Below are positions 26,783 to 34,690 of a stretch of DNA of 64,000 bases, piece after piece (position 1 is the first letter of the stretch; each line of letters begins with the position of its first letter). This stretch comes from Cupriavidus pampae (GTDB taxonomy: Bacteria; Pseudomonadota; Gammaproteobacteria; Burkholderiales; Burkholderiaceae). The translations under genes and the position numbers were made by a program. The DNA lies in contig NZ_CAJZAG010000010.1 of assembly GCF_914271485.1 (NCBI RefSeq), positions 293,036 through 357,035 of the forward strand, read 5' to 3'. The notes under the pieces are model-generated. The model had not been told where the DNA came from and did not search any database. It was given only the letters and a program-made list of their open reading frames with translations.

Positions 26783-28165
26783 ATGGCATTCACCCATACC
26801 GTCGGTTCGCGACGGCATGTCTTCGCGGATCTGCGCACGTTGCTGGCCAAAGCCAGCCCGGCCCGTTCCGGCGATGCGCTCGCCGGCGTGGCCGCTGCCA
26901 GCGAGGAAGAACGCATGGCCGCGCGCATGGCGCTGGCCGAGGTGCCGTTAGCCCGCTTCCTGTCGGAAGTATTGATCCCCTACGAGCAGGACGAGGTCAC
27001 GCGTCTCATCATCGATCGCCACGACGCGGCCGCGTTTGCCGAGATCGCCTCGCTTACCGTCGGAGACTTTCGCAACTGGCTGCTATTGCATGAGACCGGC
27101 GAGGCCGTGCTGGCACGCGTCGCGCCCGGCATCACGCCCGAGATGGCGGCCGCGGTCAGCAAGCTGATGCGCAACCAGGATCTGGTTGCCGTCGCGCGCA
27201 AGTGCCGCGTGGTGACGCGCTTCCGCAATACCATCGGTCTGCCGGGCCGCCTCTCGGTACGCCTGCAGCCGAATCACCCGACCGACGATCCGCGTGGCAT
27301 TGCCGCGTCGATCATCGACGGGCTGCTCTATGGCTGTGGCGACGCGACCATCGGCATCAACCCGGCGGGGGACAACCTCGCGACGATCGTCGCGCTGCTA
27401 CGGCTGGTCGACGAAGTCCGCACGCGTCACGATGTGCCCACGCAGTCGTGCGTGCTGACCCACGTCACTAACACCCTGCGCGCGATCGAGGCCCGCGCGC
27501 CCGTCGATCTAGTGTTCCAGTCGGTAGCCGGCAGCCAGCAGGCCAACGCGGCATTTGGCATCGACCTCGCGCTGCTGGCCGAGGCCCGCGCGGCGGCGCT
27601 CTCGCTGCAACGCGGCACGATCGGCGATAACGTGATGTACTTCGAGACCGGTCAGGGCAGCGCGCTGTCGGCCAACGCGCATCATGGTGTCGACCAGCAG
27701 ACCATGGAGGCACGCGCGCACGGCGTGGCGCGCGCGTTCTCGCCGCTGCTGGTGAACACCGTGGTTGGTTTTATCGGTCCCGAGTATCTCTATGATGGCA
27801 AGCAGATCATTCGTGCCGGGCTTGAAGACCATTTCTGCGGCAAGCTGACTGGCGTGCCGATGGGATGCGACGTCTGCTATACGAACCACGCGGAAGCGGA
27901 CCAGGACGACATGGACAATCTGCTCACGCTGTTCGGCGTGGCCGGTATCAATTTCATCATGGGCGTGCCGGGCGCGGACGACATCATGCTCAATTACCAG
28001 AGCACCGCGTTTCATGACGCGTTGTATCTGCGCGAGGTAATGGGTCTGCGCCCGGCGCCCGAGTTCGAGGCGTGGCTGCAGCGGAGCGGCATCGTCGATG
28101 GACAGGGCCGGCTGCTGACGCCCACCGCGTGCCAGCCGCTGCTGGCCATGGCGCACGGACTGTGA
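26783..28165 (+). CDS. eutB: Ethanolamine ammonia-lyase large subunit EutB
   Basis: Catalytic subunit of the adenosylcobalamin-dependent enzyme that splits ethanolamine to acetaldehyde and ammonia. At 460 residues it has full family length. Recognisable stretches are SKLMRNQDLVAVARKCRVVTRFRNTIGLPGRLSVRLQPNHPTDDP split around the active site, GDATIGINPAGDN, and FCGKLTGVPMGCDVCYTNHAEADQDDMDNLL. MAFTHTVG at 26783, after GGAGAG, is the natural start; 14 residues upstream in frame are not conserved-looking. eutC follows after 9 nt. No carboxysome-like shell genes are present, so this is the simple proteobacterial form. Confidence 0.97.
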   Translation: MAFTHTVGSRRHVFADLRTLLAKASPARSGDALAGVAAASEEERMAARMALAEVPLARFLSEVLIPYEQDEVTRLIIDRHDAAAFAEIASLTVGDFRNWLLLHETGEAVLARVAPGITPEMAAAVSKLMRNQDLVAVARKCRVVTRFRNTIGLPGRLSVRLQPNHPTDDPRGIAASIIDGLLYGCGDATIGINPAGDNLATIVALLRLVDEVRTRHDVPTQSCVLTHVTNTLRAIEARAPVDLVFQSVAGSQQANAAFGIDLALLAEARAAALSLQRGTIGDNVMYFETGQGSALSANAHHGVDQQTMEARAHGVARAFSPLLVNTVVGFIGPEYLYDGKQIIRAGLEDHFCGKLTGVPMGCDVCYTNHAEADQDDMDNLLTLFGVAGINFIMGVPGADDIMLNYQSTAFHDALYLREVMGLRPAPEFEAWLQRSGIVDGQGRLLTPTACQPLLAMAHGL

Positions 28166-28174
28166 GGAGACCGC

Positions 28175-28951
28175 ATGAGCGACGAGCTGAAACCTGCAAC
28201 GACCGTGCAGAGCGATCTGTGGGCGCGGCTGCGGTCCTTCACGCGCGCGCGTATCGCGCTGGGCCGCAGCGGCCATGCGCAGACCACCGAGACCATTCTG
28301 GCATTCGGGCTGGCCCATGCGCAGGCGCGTGATGCCGTCCATCTGCCGCTCGATGCGGAGGCGCTGGCGGTGGCGCTGCGCGCGGCGGGCCACGACAGTG
28401 TGCGGGTACACAGCGCCGCCGTCGACCGCGCGCACTACCTGCGGCGTCCCGATCTGGGCCGCGTGCTCGACGACGACAGCGGTGCGCGGCTCGACGCGTT
28501 ACGGCCCGCGCGCACCATTGACGTAGTGTTCGTCATTGCCGATGGCCTCTCCGCGCTGGCTGCGCAACGTCACGTCCTGCCATTGCTCGACGCGATTTGC
28601 GCGCGCCTGCACGACGTCGCGATCGGACCGGTGGTGATCGCGCTGCAGTCACGAGTCGCGCTCGGTGACGACATCGGGCAGCGACTCGGCGCTCGTCAGG
28701 TGGTCATGCTGATCGGGGAGCGGCCGGGGCTCAGTTCGCCTGACAGCCTCGGCATCTACCTCACGCACGCGCCACGGCTCGGGCGCACCGACGCGGAGCG
28801 CAACTGCATCTCCAACATCCGGCCCGAGGGGCTGTCGTATGCGCAGGCCGCAGACCGTCTTGTGTTCCTGATGCGCGGTGCGCTGGCACTCGGACGATCG
28901 GGCGTGGACCTCAAGGACGACAGCAGCGAGAGCGGATCAATGCTTCCGTAG
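28175..28951 (+). CDS. eutC: Ethanolamine ammonia-lyase small subunit EutC
   Basis: Small subunit that helps bind adenosylcobalamin. 258 residues with RSFTRARIALGRSGHAQTTETILAFGLAHAQARDAVH near the N terminus, then VFVIADGLSALA, LIGERPGLSSPDSLGIYLT and RNCISNIRPEGLSYAQAADRLVFLM, all characteristic of EutC. The ribosome site AGGAGA is close, and the gene follows eutB by 9 nt, so equal production is expected. Its last 15 nt overlap the 3' end of the convergent LysR gene. Confidence 0.97.
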   Translation: MSDELKPATTVQSDLWARLRSFTRARIALGRSGHAQTTETILAFGLAHAQARDAVHLPLDAEALAVALRAAGHDSVRVHSAAVDRAHYLRRPDLGRVLDDDSGARLDALRPARTIDVVFVIADGLSALAAQRHVLPLLDAICARLHDVAIGPVVIALQSRVALGDDIGQRLGARQVVMLIGERPGLSSPDSLGIYLTHAPRLGRTDAERNCISNIRPEGLSYAQAADRLVFLMRGALALGRSGVDLKDDSSESGSMLP

Positions 28952-29854
28952 TTGCGGCCAGATCGCCTGCAGCTCGGTCCGAAGAAACGTCAGCAGATAG
29001 CGCGTCGCCATGGTCTGGTAACGGTTGGGCATCGTCAGCAGGTAGAGCTTGCTGCCGAACACACTGATGCGGTAATCGGGGAGCAGCGGCACGAGCACGC
29101 CCCTGTCGAGTTCGTCGCCGATGGCATACATCGGAAAGATGCCGACGCCAAGGCCACCGATCACGGCATCCTTGAGAAAAGCAAAGTTCTCCGAACTCAG
29201 CGTCGGCGTCAGCACCACCTGTTCCCGCGCCGTTGCGCCCTCGCGCGTACCGGACGCCTTGAGCTTCTGGCCGATCGGCGCGGCACAGACGATGGCGTGC
29301 GTCGCGAGGCCGGCCAGCTCGACGGGCGCGGGCCGATCGCGCAGATAGGACGGTGCCGCGCAGACCACCCAATCGACCACACCGATCTCGGTGGCGACCA
29401 CCGCGTCCGGCGGCGTCGAGATGATGCGCAGCGCCACCTCCACGTCCTCCGCCACGAGGTTGTGGATACGGTTGTCGAACACCACATCGAGCGTGATATC
29501 CGGATAGCGCTGCTTGAACTGCACCAGCAACGGCGACAAAAGCGCGTGGCCGAGTCCGGTCGGCACCGACAGCCGCACATGGCCATGCAGGCTCTTGCCC
29601 ATACTGCTGATCAACGCATTGGCCGCGGCCACTTCGCCGAGGATATTGCGGCCATGCTCGTAGAGCCCGGCGCCCACGGGCGTGGGTTCCACATGCCGCG
29701 TCGTGCGGCGCAACAACTGCACGCCAAGCTCGGATTCGAGTGCCTTCAGGTGATAGCTGACATTGGCGCGCGTCATCCTGAGCTTGCGCGCGGCGGCACT
29801 GAGGTTGCCGGCATCGACGATATCGACAAACAGACGCAGGGCGTTGAGATCCAT
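28937..29854 (-). CDS. LysR-family transcriptional regulator
   Basis: 305-residue LysR protein: N-terminal HTH MDLNALRLFVDIVDAGNLSAAARKLRMTRANVSYHLKALESELG, complete effector domain after it. It is convergent with eutC (15-nt overlap) and downstream of the MFS gene on the same strand, separated by a hairpin. The orientation does not favour divergent control of eutBC. The likelier target is unknown, possibly its own operon or the MFS gene. TRANVSYHLKALE places it in the branch with CrgA/AaeR-like regulators, a loose assignment. Confidence 0.88.
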   Translation of the reverse strand: MDLNALRLFVDIVDAGNLSAAARKLRMTRANVSYHLKALESELGVQLLRRTTRHVEPTPVGAGLYEHGRNILGEVAAANALISSMGKSLHGHVRLSVPTGLGHALLSPLLVQFKQRYPDITLDVVFDNRIHNLVAEDVEVALRIISTPPDAVVATEIGVVDWVVCAAPSYLRDRPAPVELAGLATHAIVCAAPIGQKLKASGTREGATAREQVVLTPTLSSENFAFLKDAVIGGLGVGIFPMYAIGDELDRGVLVPLLPDYRISVFGSKLYLLTMPNRYQTMATRYLLTFLRTELQAIWPQLRKH

Positions 29855-29874
29855 GGCAGCGGTCGTAAACAGGA

Positions 29875-29894
29875 AAGGGGCCCGAAGGCCCCTT
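29875..29894 (-). terminator. UUCG-capped hairpin after the MFS gene
   Basis: On the minus strand AAGGGGCC-TTCG-GGCCCCTT forms an 8-bp stem with a stable UUCG tetraloop, followed by a T/C-rich stretch. It lies 29 nt past the MFS stop and 20 nt before the LysR start, so it probably ends the MFS transcript and insulates the regulator. The T tract is weak. Confidence 0.6.
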
Positions 29895-29923
29895 AGTGTA
29901 TGCGCAAGGCGACTGATCTCAGA

Positions 29924-31252
29924 TCAATGCTCGTGGTGCAGGTACCTGGCTTGCCGCGGCAGCCGCAGCGCAACGAGGAAGGCGATCGCCATCATCACGG
30001 TCACGTACCAGTAGAACGCGCTCTCGTGGCCCGCCGATTTGAGGGCCAGCGCCACGTATTCCGCGGAGCCGCCGAAGATGGCGTTGGCCACCGCATAAGC
30101 CAGGCCCACGCCCAGCGCACGCACTTCGGGCGGGAACATTTCCGCCTTCACGATGCCGCTCACGGACGTGTAGAAGCTGACGATCGCCAGCGCCGCGCCA
30201 ATCAGCACGAACGCAAGTTCCGGGCTCGACACGGACCCCAGTGCGGTGAGGATCGGCACCGTGAACAGCGTGCCGAGCGCGCCGAACAGCAGCATGTTGC
30301 TGCGGCGGCCGATGCGGTCCGACAGCGCACCGAAAATCGGCTGCATGCACATGTACAGGAACAGGCAACCGGTCATCACGTAGCTGGCGGTCTTGATCGA
30401 CATGCCAGCCGAGTTGACGAGGTACTTCTGCATATACGTCGTGAACGTATAAAAGATCAGCGAGCCGCCGGCCGTGTAGCCCAGCACCGTGAAGAACGCG
30501 GCCTTGTGATGACGGAACAGCCCGGCGATGGTGCCCGCTTCTTTCGAATTGCGCGTGGCGGCCGTGGAGGTTTCGTGCAGCGTGCGGCGCAGCAGCAGTG
30601 CCACGACCGCGGTGATCGCGCCGATCACGAACGGAATGCGCCAGCCCCATGCCTTGAGCTCGGCCTCGTCGAGCAACTGCTGCAGGACAACGACGACGAG
30701 CACGGCAAGCAACTGGCCGCCGATCAGCGTCACGTACTGGAACGACGAGAAGAAACCCCGGCGGCCTTTCAGTGCCACCTCGCTCATGTACGTCGCGGTC
30801 GTGCCGTACTCGCCGCCAACCGACAGCCCCTGAAGCAGGCGCGCGAGAAGCAGCAGCGCCGGTGCCAGGTTGCCGATCGTTGCATAGGTCGGCAGCGCCG
30901 CGATCAGCAGCGAGCCGCAGCACATCATGATCACCGAGATCACCATCGAGTTCTTGCGGCCGTTGCGGTCGGCAATGCGGCCAAACAGCCAGCCCCCGAT
31001 CGGTCGCATCAGGAAGCCGGCCGCGAACACGCCCGCGGTGTTCAGCAACTGCGCGGTGGGATCGGCTTTCGGGAAGAACGACGGCGCGAAATAGATCGCG
31101 CAGAACGCATAGATATAGAAATCGAACCACTCGACCAGGTTGCCCGACGAGGCGGCAACGATGGCGAAGACACGCTTGCGTGTTTCCTCGGGTGTGGGGG
31201 GCGGGCCGATGTCGGGTGATGCGGTGCTGGCGGAAGAGGAGAGGTCAGTCAT
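29924..31252 (-). CDS. MFS metabolite:H+ symporter (ShiA/ProP-like)
   Basis: 442-residue transporter with 12 predicted membrane spans. Family motifs are WFDFYIYAF in the first span, GFLMRPIGGWLFGRIADRNGRKNSM (motif A), LQGLSVGGEYGTTATYMSEVA and the mid-protein FGALSDRIGRRSNMLLFG. This is the metabolite:H+ symporter family, which takes up dicarboxylates, osmolytes, shikimate or alpha-ketoglutarate. The start at 31252 gives MTDLSSSAS, followed by a Pro/Thr-rich cytoplasmic tail. Being next to eutBC does not prove ethanolamine transport, because known ethanolamine carriers belong to other families. Confidence 0.93.
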   Translation of the reverse strand: MTDLSSSASTASPDIGPPPTPEETRKRVFAIVAASSGNLVEWFDFYIYAFCAIYFAPSFFPKADPTAQLLNTAGVFAAGFLMRPIGGWLFGRIADRNGRKNSMVISVIMMCCGSLLIAALPTYATIGNLAPALLLLARLLQGLSVGGEYGTTATYMSEVALKGRRGFFSSFQYVTLIGGQLLAVLVVVVLQQLLDEAELKAWGWRIPFVIGAITAVVALLLRRTLHETSTAATRNSKEAGTIAGLFRHHKAAFFTVLGYTAGGSLIFYTFTTYMQKYLVNSAGMSIKTASYVMTGCLFLYMCMQPIFGALSDRIGRRSNMLLFGALGTLFTVPILTALGSVSSPELAFVLIGAALAIVSFYTSVSGIVKAEMFPPEVRALGVGLAYAVANAIFGGSAEYVALALKSAGHESAFYWYVTVMMAIAFLVALRLPRQARYLHHEH

Positions 31253-31557
31253 GTATGTGTTCTGATCATGGCGGCAGGCGCGTTACCGCCGCGCTTGCCG
31301 TTGAATGGTCGCGAGCAGTGCGCTCGCGCCCGGACAGGCTACACGCGGTGCCGGTCGTCTGCCCAGTATGCCCGGGCAGATAATTCTGCGTACTTTGCAG
31401 ATAGGCACGGTTGCATGGGGACTTGCCGCCCATTGTTCGGATCGGTGGATAGAGTGTTCCGATAGTCGGACGGGTCACCACTTCCGATGAGGACTTGCAC
31501 TGTTCACATTGCTTTGCAATGATGCAGACGAAACTTGCCACCTCCCCCTATCGAACC

Positions 31558-31911
31558 ATGTCTGCCGCGTCTCGATTACTGCTCGGTCTGCTGCTCGCAC
31601 TGCCGCTCTGCGTGCCGGCGCTGGCAGTGGCCGAGCCCGATATCGCGCACTGCGAGCGCGTGGACGCGGCGCAATTGCGCACCGCCTCGGAGGAAACACT
31701 GCTGTTCCTGCGCTGCCGCGCGCGCCGGCTTGCCTATGAGGCGCCCGACCTCAGGGGCGTTTCACAGAGGACGCGCGACGACCTCGTATTCGCGTGCATG
31801 GACCAGGCCGAAGCGGTCGAGCATCAGCTGCGCGTGGGCCGCGGCTATTCGCGCGAGGCGCTGTCGCGCAAGAAATGCGACGACTGGCAGAACACGGGCA
31901 AGGGCGGCTGA
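31558..31911 (+). CDS. Small predicted secreted protein of unknown function
   Basis: 117 residues from the ATG at 31558. The signal peptide is MSAASRLLLGLLLALPLCVPALAVA. The mature part is about 90 residues with four cysteines (HCERV, LRCRAR, FACMD, KKCDD), which could form two disulfides in the periplasm. I do not recognise the family. Upstream in-frame starts (TTG 31495, ATG 31522) would only lengthen the leader, and no start has a convincing ribosome site. The 305-nt gap from the MFS start holds an inverted repeat CTGCCC...GGGCAG (about 31369-31380) and nothing else I can name. Confidence 0.6.
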   Translation: MSAASRLLLGLLLALPLCVPALAVAEPDIAHCERVDAAQLRTASEETLLFLRCRARRLAYEAPDLRGVSQRTRDDLVFACMDQAEAVEHQLRVGRGYSREALSRKKCDDWQNTGKGG

Positions 31912-31998
31912 ACGACGCGGTCGCGGCCGAAAGCCTCTCCGAAACCTTCAAAGGCAAACCTCGGAGGGTACTCAGCCGTCACCCCACCGAAGTCGTAT

Positions 31999-32026
31999 GT
32001 GACGACTATGTGAGGCTATCTATACT
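31999..32026 (+). promoter_or_regulatory. Probable promoter upstream of the IclR leader
   Basis: -35 GTGACG (31999-32004), 16-nt spacer, -10 TATACT (32021-32026, five of six bases match). A short inverted repeat GTCGT...ACGAC (31993-32007) overlaps the -35 and could be an operator. Transcription would begin near 32033. Confidence 0.5.
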
Positions 32027-32032
32027 TGAGTC

Positions 32033-32121
32033 GTCGCCAAGACCCCCGTCTTGTACGGCATCCTTCCCAAAGTCGCCGCCTGCATGGGTCACCCATGCGC
32101 ACCAGCGGCGACATTTTTTTT
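32033..32121 (+). ncRNA. Candidate small RNA or terminated leader before the IclR gene
   Basis: About 89 nt from the predicted start to the end of a T8 tract (32114-32121). The 3' half is a strong terminator. GTCGCCGC (32072-32079) pairs with GCGGCGAC (32105-32112), and inside it GCATGGGT pairs with ACCCATGC. The RNA ends 76 nt before the IclR start codon. It is either an independent small RNA or an attenuated leader whose read-through feeds the regulator. No open reading frame in it is convincing. Promoter and terminator are read directly from sequence; the RNA itself is inferred. Confidence 0.5.
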
Positions 32122-32197
32122 GTGCGAAGGGGCGATCGCATGGATCAAGACGTTAAGATGCGCGATTATCGAACGCCTCCAGGCCACGCCCCCTCCC

Positions 32198-33046
32198 ATG
32201 GACGCCCCCCATCCGATTCGCCTCCAGCCCGCGCATGCCGACACCGTGCGTGCCGCCCGTCCCCCGTCAGATTTGCTGACCGGCTTTGCCGGCGATCCGA
32301 ACTTCATGCTGTCGCTCGCGCGCGGGCTGACGGTGCTGGAAGCGTTTTCCGAGCGCAAGCGGCCGCTGACGATCTCTCAGGTCGCCCAGCGGACCCAGCT
32401 CTCGCGCGCTTCGGTGCGCCGGTGCCTCTATACCCTCGAGCAACTCGGCTACGTCAGCCAGCAGGACGGGCATTTCGCGCTGCGGCCGCGGGTGTTGCAT
32501 CTCGGCCATGCGTATTTCTCCTCGACCTCGCTGGTCTCCGCCGCGCAGCCGATCCTCGATACGCTGAGCACACGGATCCACGAAACCTCGGCGCTGGCGA
32601 TTCTGGACGGCACCGACATTCTTTATCTGGTGCGATCCGAGGTGCAGCGCGTGCTGACGCATTCGTTGGGCATGGGCAGCCGCCTGCCCGCCTATTGCAC
32701 GTCGATTGGCCGGCTGCTGCTGGCCTATCAGCCTGAGGCCGTGCTCGAAGCGTTCTTCGAGCACGCCGAACTGCGCCCGCGCACGATGCAGACCAAGGTT
32801 TCGCGGACGGAGCTCGAGGCGGCTTTCGCGCGGGCGCGCGAGGTGGACTATGTGCTGATCGACGAGGAACTGGAGCCCGGCCTGCGCGCGATCGCGGTAC
32901 CGGTGCGGGCGCTGTCCGGCGCCGTGGTGGCGGCTGTCAGCGTGAGCGTCAAGGCGGCGAAGGTGTCGGAAGCAGAGATGATCGCGCGCCTGTTGACGCC
33001 GATGCGCGAAGCTGCGGCGGCTATCGGCAAGCTGATTGCCAGCTGA
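32198..33046 (+). CDS. IclR-family regulator of the PcaR/PobR type
   Basis: 282-residue regulator. N-terminal winged HTH: FMLSLARGLTVLEAFSERKRPLTISQVAQRTQLSRASVRRCLYTLEQLGYV. A C-terminal effector domain follows with FSSTSLVSAAQPILDTLS and SLGMGSRLPAYCTSIGRLLLA. This pattern matches the PcaR/PcaU/PobR group that controls protocatechuate and related aromatic pathways, but no pca or pob gene lies in the window, so the regulon must be elsewhere. I chose the ATG at 32198. Earlier in-frame ATGs (from 32051) fall inside the terminator-bearing leader. The ribosome site is weak. Confidence 0.85.
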   Translation: MDAPHPIRLQPAHADTVRAARPPSDLLTGFAGDPNFMLSLARGLTVLEAFSERKRPLTISQVAQRTQLSRASVRRCLYTLEQLGYVSQQDGHFALRPRVLHLGHAYFSSTSLVSAAQPILDTLSTRIHETSALAILDGTDILYLVRSEVQRVLTHSLGMGSRLPAYCTSIGRLLLAYQPEAVLEAFFEHAELRPRTMQTKVSRTELEAAFARAREVDYVLIDEELEPGLRAIAVPVRALSGAVVAAVSVSVKAAKVSEAEMIARLLTPMREAAAAIGKLIAS

Positions 33047-33064
33047 GGGCCAGAGGAAGGGGCG

Positions 33065-33116
33065 GCTTGCCCTCATCCCCGGCCCTTCTCCCGGAGGGAG
33101 AAGGGAGCAAGGGCGG
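33065..33116. repeat. Extragenic palindromic repeat (single copy, inverted)
   Basis: A GC-rich palindrome centred on CTTCTCCC-GGA-GGGAGAAG with a flank CCTCATCCCCGGCC. It is the same family as the cluster at 54232-54470, read on the other strand. It sits between the convergent ends of the IclR and YcgR genes and may help stop both transcripts. Confidence 0.6.
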
Positions 33117-33127
33117 GGGGTGGTACC

Positions 33128-33937
33128 TTAGCCGCGGGCGGCCAGTTCGAGGGCGAATACGAGCCGCTGCAGGAAGTTTTCCATGCGCCCGTCGGGGTTC
33201 AGGAACGCGCAGCCGTAATGGTGGACGGTGTTGTCGTCGTAGCCGACCATCCAGTGGCCAACTACCTGCATATCCAGCTCCAGACGGCCAAGTTCACCGA
33301 AATCGAGCAGGCAGCGCTTGGCCGTGGTCCCGACCGGCAACTGCTCCGACCCCACGGCGCGCGACCGCAGGCCGACGCCGGACAGCGACAGGTCGGCAAT
33401 ATCCATCTGCATGACGCGCGTCTCCGCACCTTCCTGGACGCGGATCTCGCAGCGATAGCCCTTGGTCAGCAACGTACGTGCGCGGAAATGGCGGCGGCGC
33501 TGGAAGTGATAGAGCTTGCCCGGAAAATCGGCAATGAACGCGGGACCGCCTTCGAAACGCGTCGCGCCGGGGGTGCCGACGAGGAAGTTCACGGGCACGC
33601 CACGCAGCAGGCCCGAGAACGCGTTCTGATCGGAGGCCATCAGCGCCTGACGCTCGCCATCGGCGCGGCACCAGTCGAAGATGAACGTGCGATTGGCGGG
33701 ATCGACGTGAAGAATCGATGTCACGATCTCCGAGCCGTTGCGCGAGCGCACGCTCAGCAGGCATTTCTGCCACGCCAGATCGCGCAGCACCGTGCCGATC
33801 TGCGAGACATGGGTCAGGCGGTAGCGTTCGTCCGAGTGCGACCCCTCCTGTTCTAGTTCTTCTTGCTCGTCGTCCATCGGTGGAACCTGATGGAGGGATT
33901 GTTCCGGGTCGGACCCTTTGGAATCTCGGAGGCTCAT
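33128..33937 (-). CDS. ycgR: Flagellar brake protein YcgR (PilZ domain)
   Basis: Cyclic-di-GMP effector that slows the flagellar motor. The 269-residue protein has a YcgR-type N-terminal domain (IGTVLRDLAWQKCLLSVRSRNG onward, about 45-150). A PilZ domain follows, containing RRRHFR (RxxxR element) and DLSLSGVGLRS (DxSxxG element), the two nucleotide-binding motifs. A 40-residue acidic N-terminal extension precedes it; a start at residue 21 (33877) is possible. No flagellar genes are close, so it is a stand-alone copy. The 216-nt gap upstream to ogt shows no gene. Confidence 0.9.
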   Translation of the reverse strand: MSLRDSKGSDPEQSLHQVPPMDDEQEELEQEGSHSDERYRLTHVSQIGTVLRDLAWQKCLLSVRSRNGSEIVTSILHVDPANRTFIFDWCRADGERQALMASDQNAFSGLLRGVPVNFLVGTPGATRFEGGPAFIADFPGKLYHFQRRRHFRARTLLTKGYRCEIRVQEGAETRVMQMDIADLSLSGVGLRSRAVGSEQLPVGTTAKRCLLDFGELGRLELDMQVVGHWMVGYDDNTVHHYGCAFLNPDGRMENFLQRLVFALELAARG

Positions 33938-34153
33938 GGCATTACGGGGATTACGCTACATCAGTGTGGGATTTGCGCCGCAAAAGAGCAGGTTTGCGAC
34001 CAACGCGGCATGGTACGCGTGGCGGACGGCGCGGCGCAAGCGCTTGCTTTGGCCTTCGGCAAAATGTTGCATAACTTGAGGCACAGACTAACGGGGGGTA
34101 GCTAGCAAGGCACAATCCCCGGTCAAAAGCGCAGCAAGCGCTTCCCCTACCGT

Positions 34154-34690
34154 TTACTGATGGAGCGGATGGCGCGCCAGCGCCGGCACGCCCTCCAGGC
34201 CCAGCAACGCCCGTTTGCGATCCACGCCCCCGGCGTAGCCAGTCAACGCGCCGCTGGCGCCCAGCACGCGATGGCACGGCACGACCACGGACAATGGATT
34301 GCGCCCCACCGCCCCGCCCACGGCCCGCGCGTGCGACGAGGGCAGATTCAGCGATGCGGCCAGCTCCCCGTACGATACCGTCCCTCCGAACGCGATGTCG
34401 CGCAGCGCCTGCCAGACCTCGCGCTGAAACGTGCTGCCGGCGAAGCGCACCGGCACGCGGAACGTCTGCAGCGTGCCGGCAAAGTAGGCCTCCAGCTCCT
34501 CGGCGGCCTGGTCGAAGACGCGCGCATCGGCTGCCCCGGTCGCTTGCAGCACTGCGGCATCGATGCCCGGCGGGTAATACTTCTGACCCGCGAAGAATAC
34601 GCCGGTCAGCGCCCCATCGGCCGCGCGCAGCAGAATGTCTTCAAGGGGACTGTCGACCATGCGGAAGGTCGTGGCGGAAGTCGTGGTCAT
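34154..34690 (-). CDS. ogt: Methylated-DNA--[protein]-cysteine S-methyltransferase (Ogt)
   Basis: Suicide repair protein that moves methyl groups from O6-methylguanine or O4-methylthymine to its own cysteine. 178 residues. The acceptor motif PCHR is at 138-141 with Cys139, preceded by RAVGGAVGRNPLSVVV. The HTH-like TFQREVWQALRDIAFGGTVSYGELAASLNLP segment is typical. Its ATG overlaps the TGA of the ada/alkA fusion (ATGA), so both are translated from one message. The same frame is open much further upstream but only as a shadow of the fusion gene. Confidence 0.95.
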   Translation of the reverse strand: MTTTSATTFRMVDSPLEDILLRAADGALTGVFFAGQKYYPPGIDAAVLQATGAADARVFDQAAEELEAYFAGTLQTFRVPVRFAGSTFQREVWQALRDIAFGGTVSYGELAASLNLPSSHARAVGGAVGRNPLSVVVPCHRVLGASGALTGYAGGVDRKRALLGLEGVPALARHPLHQ

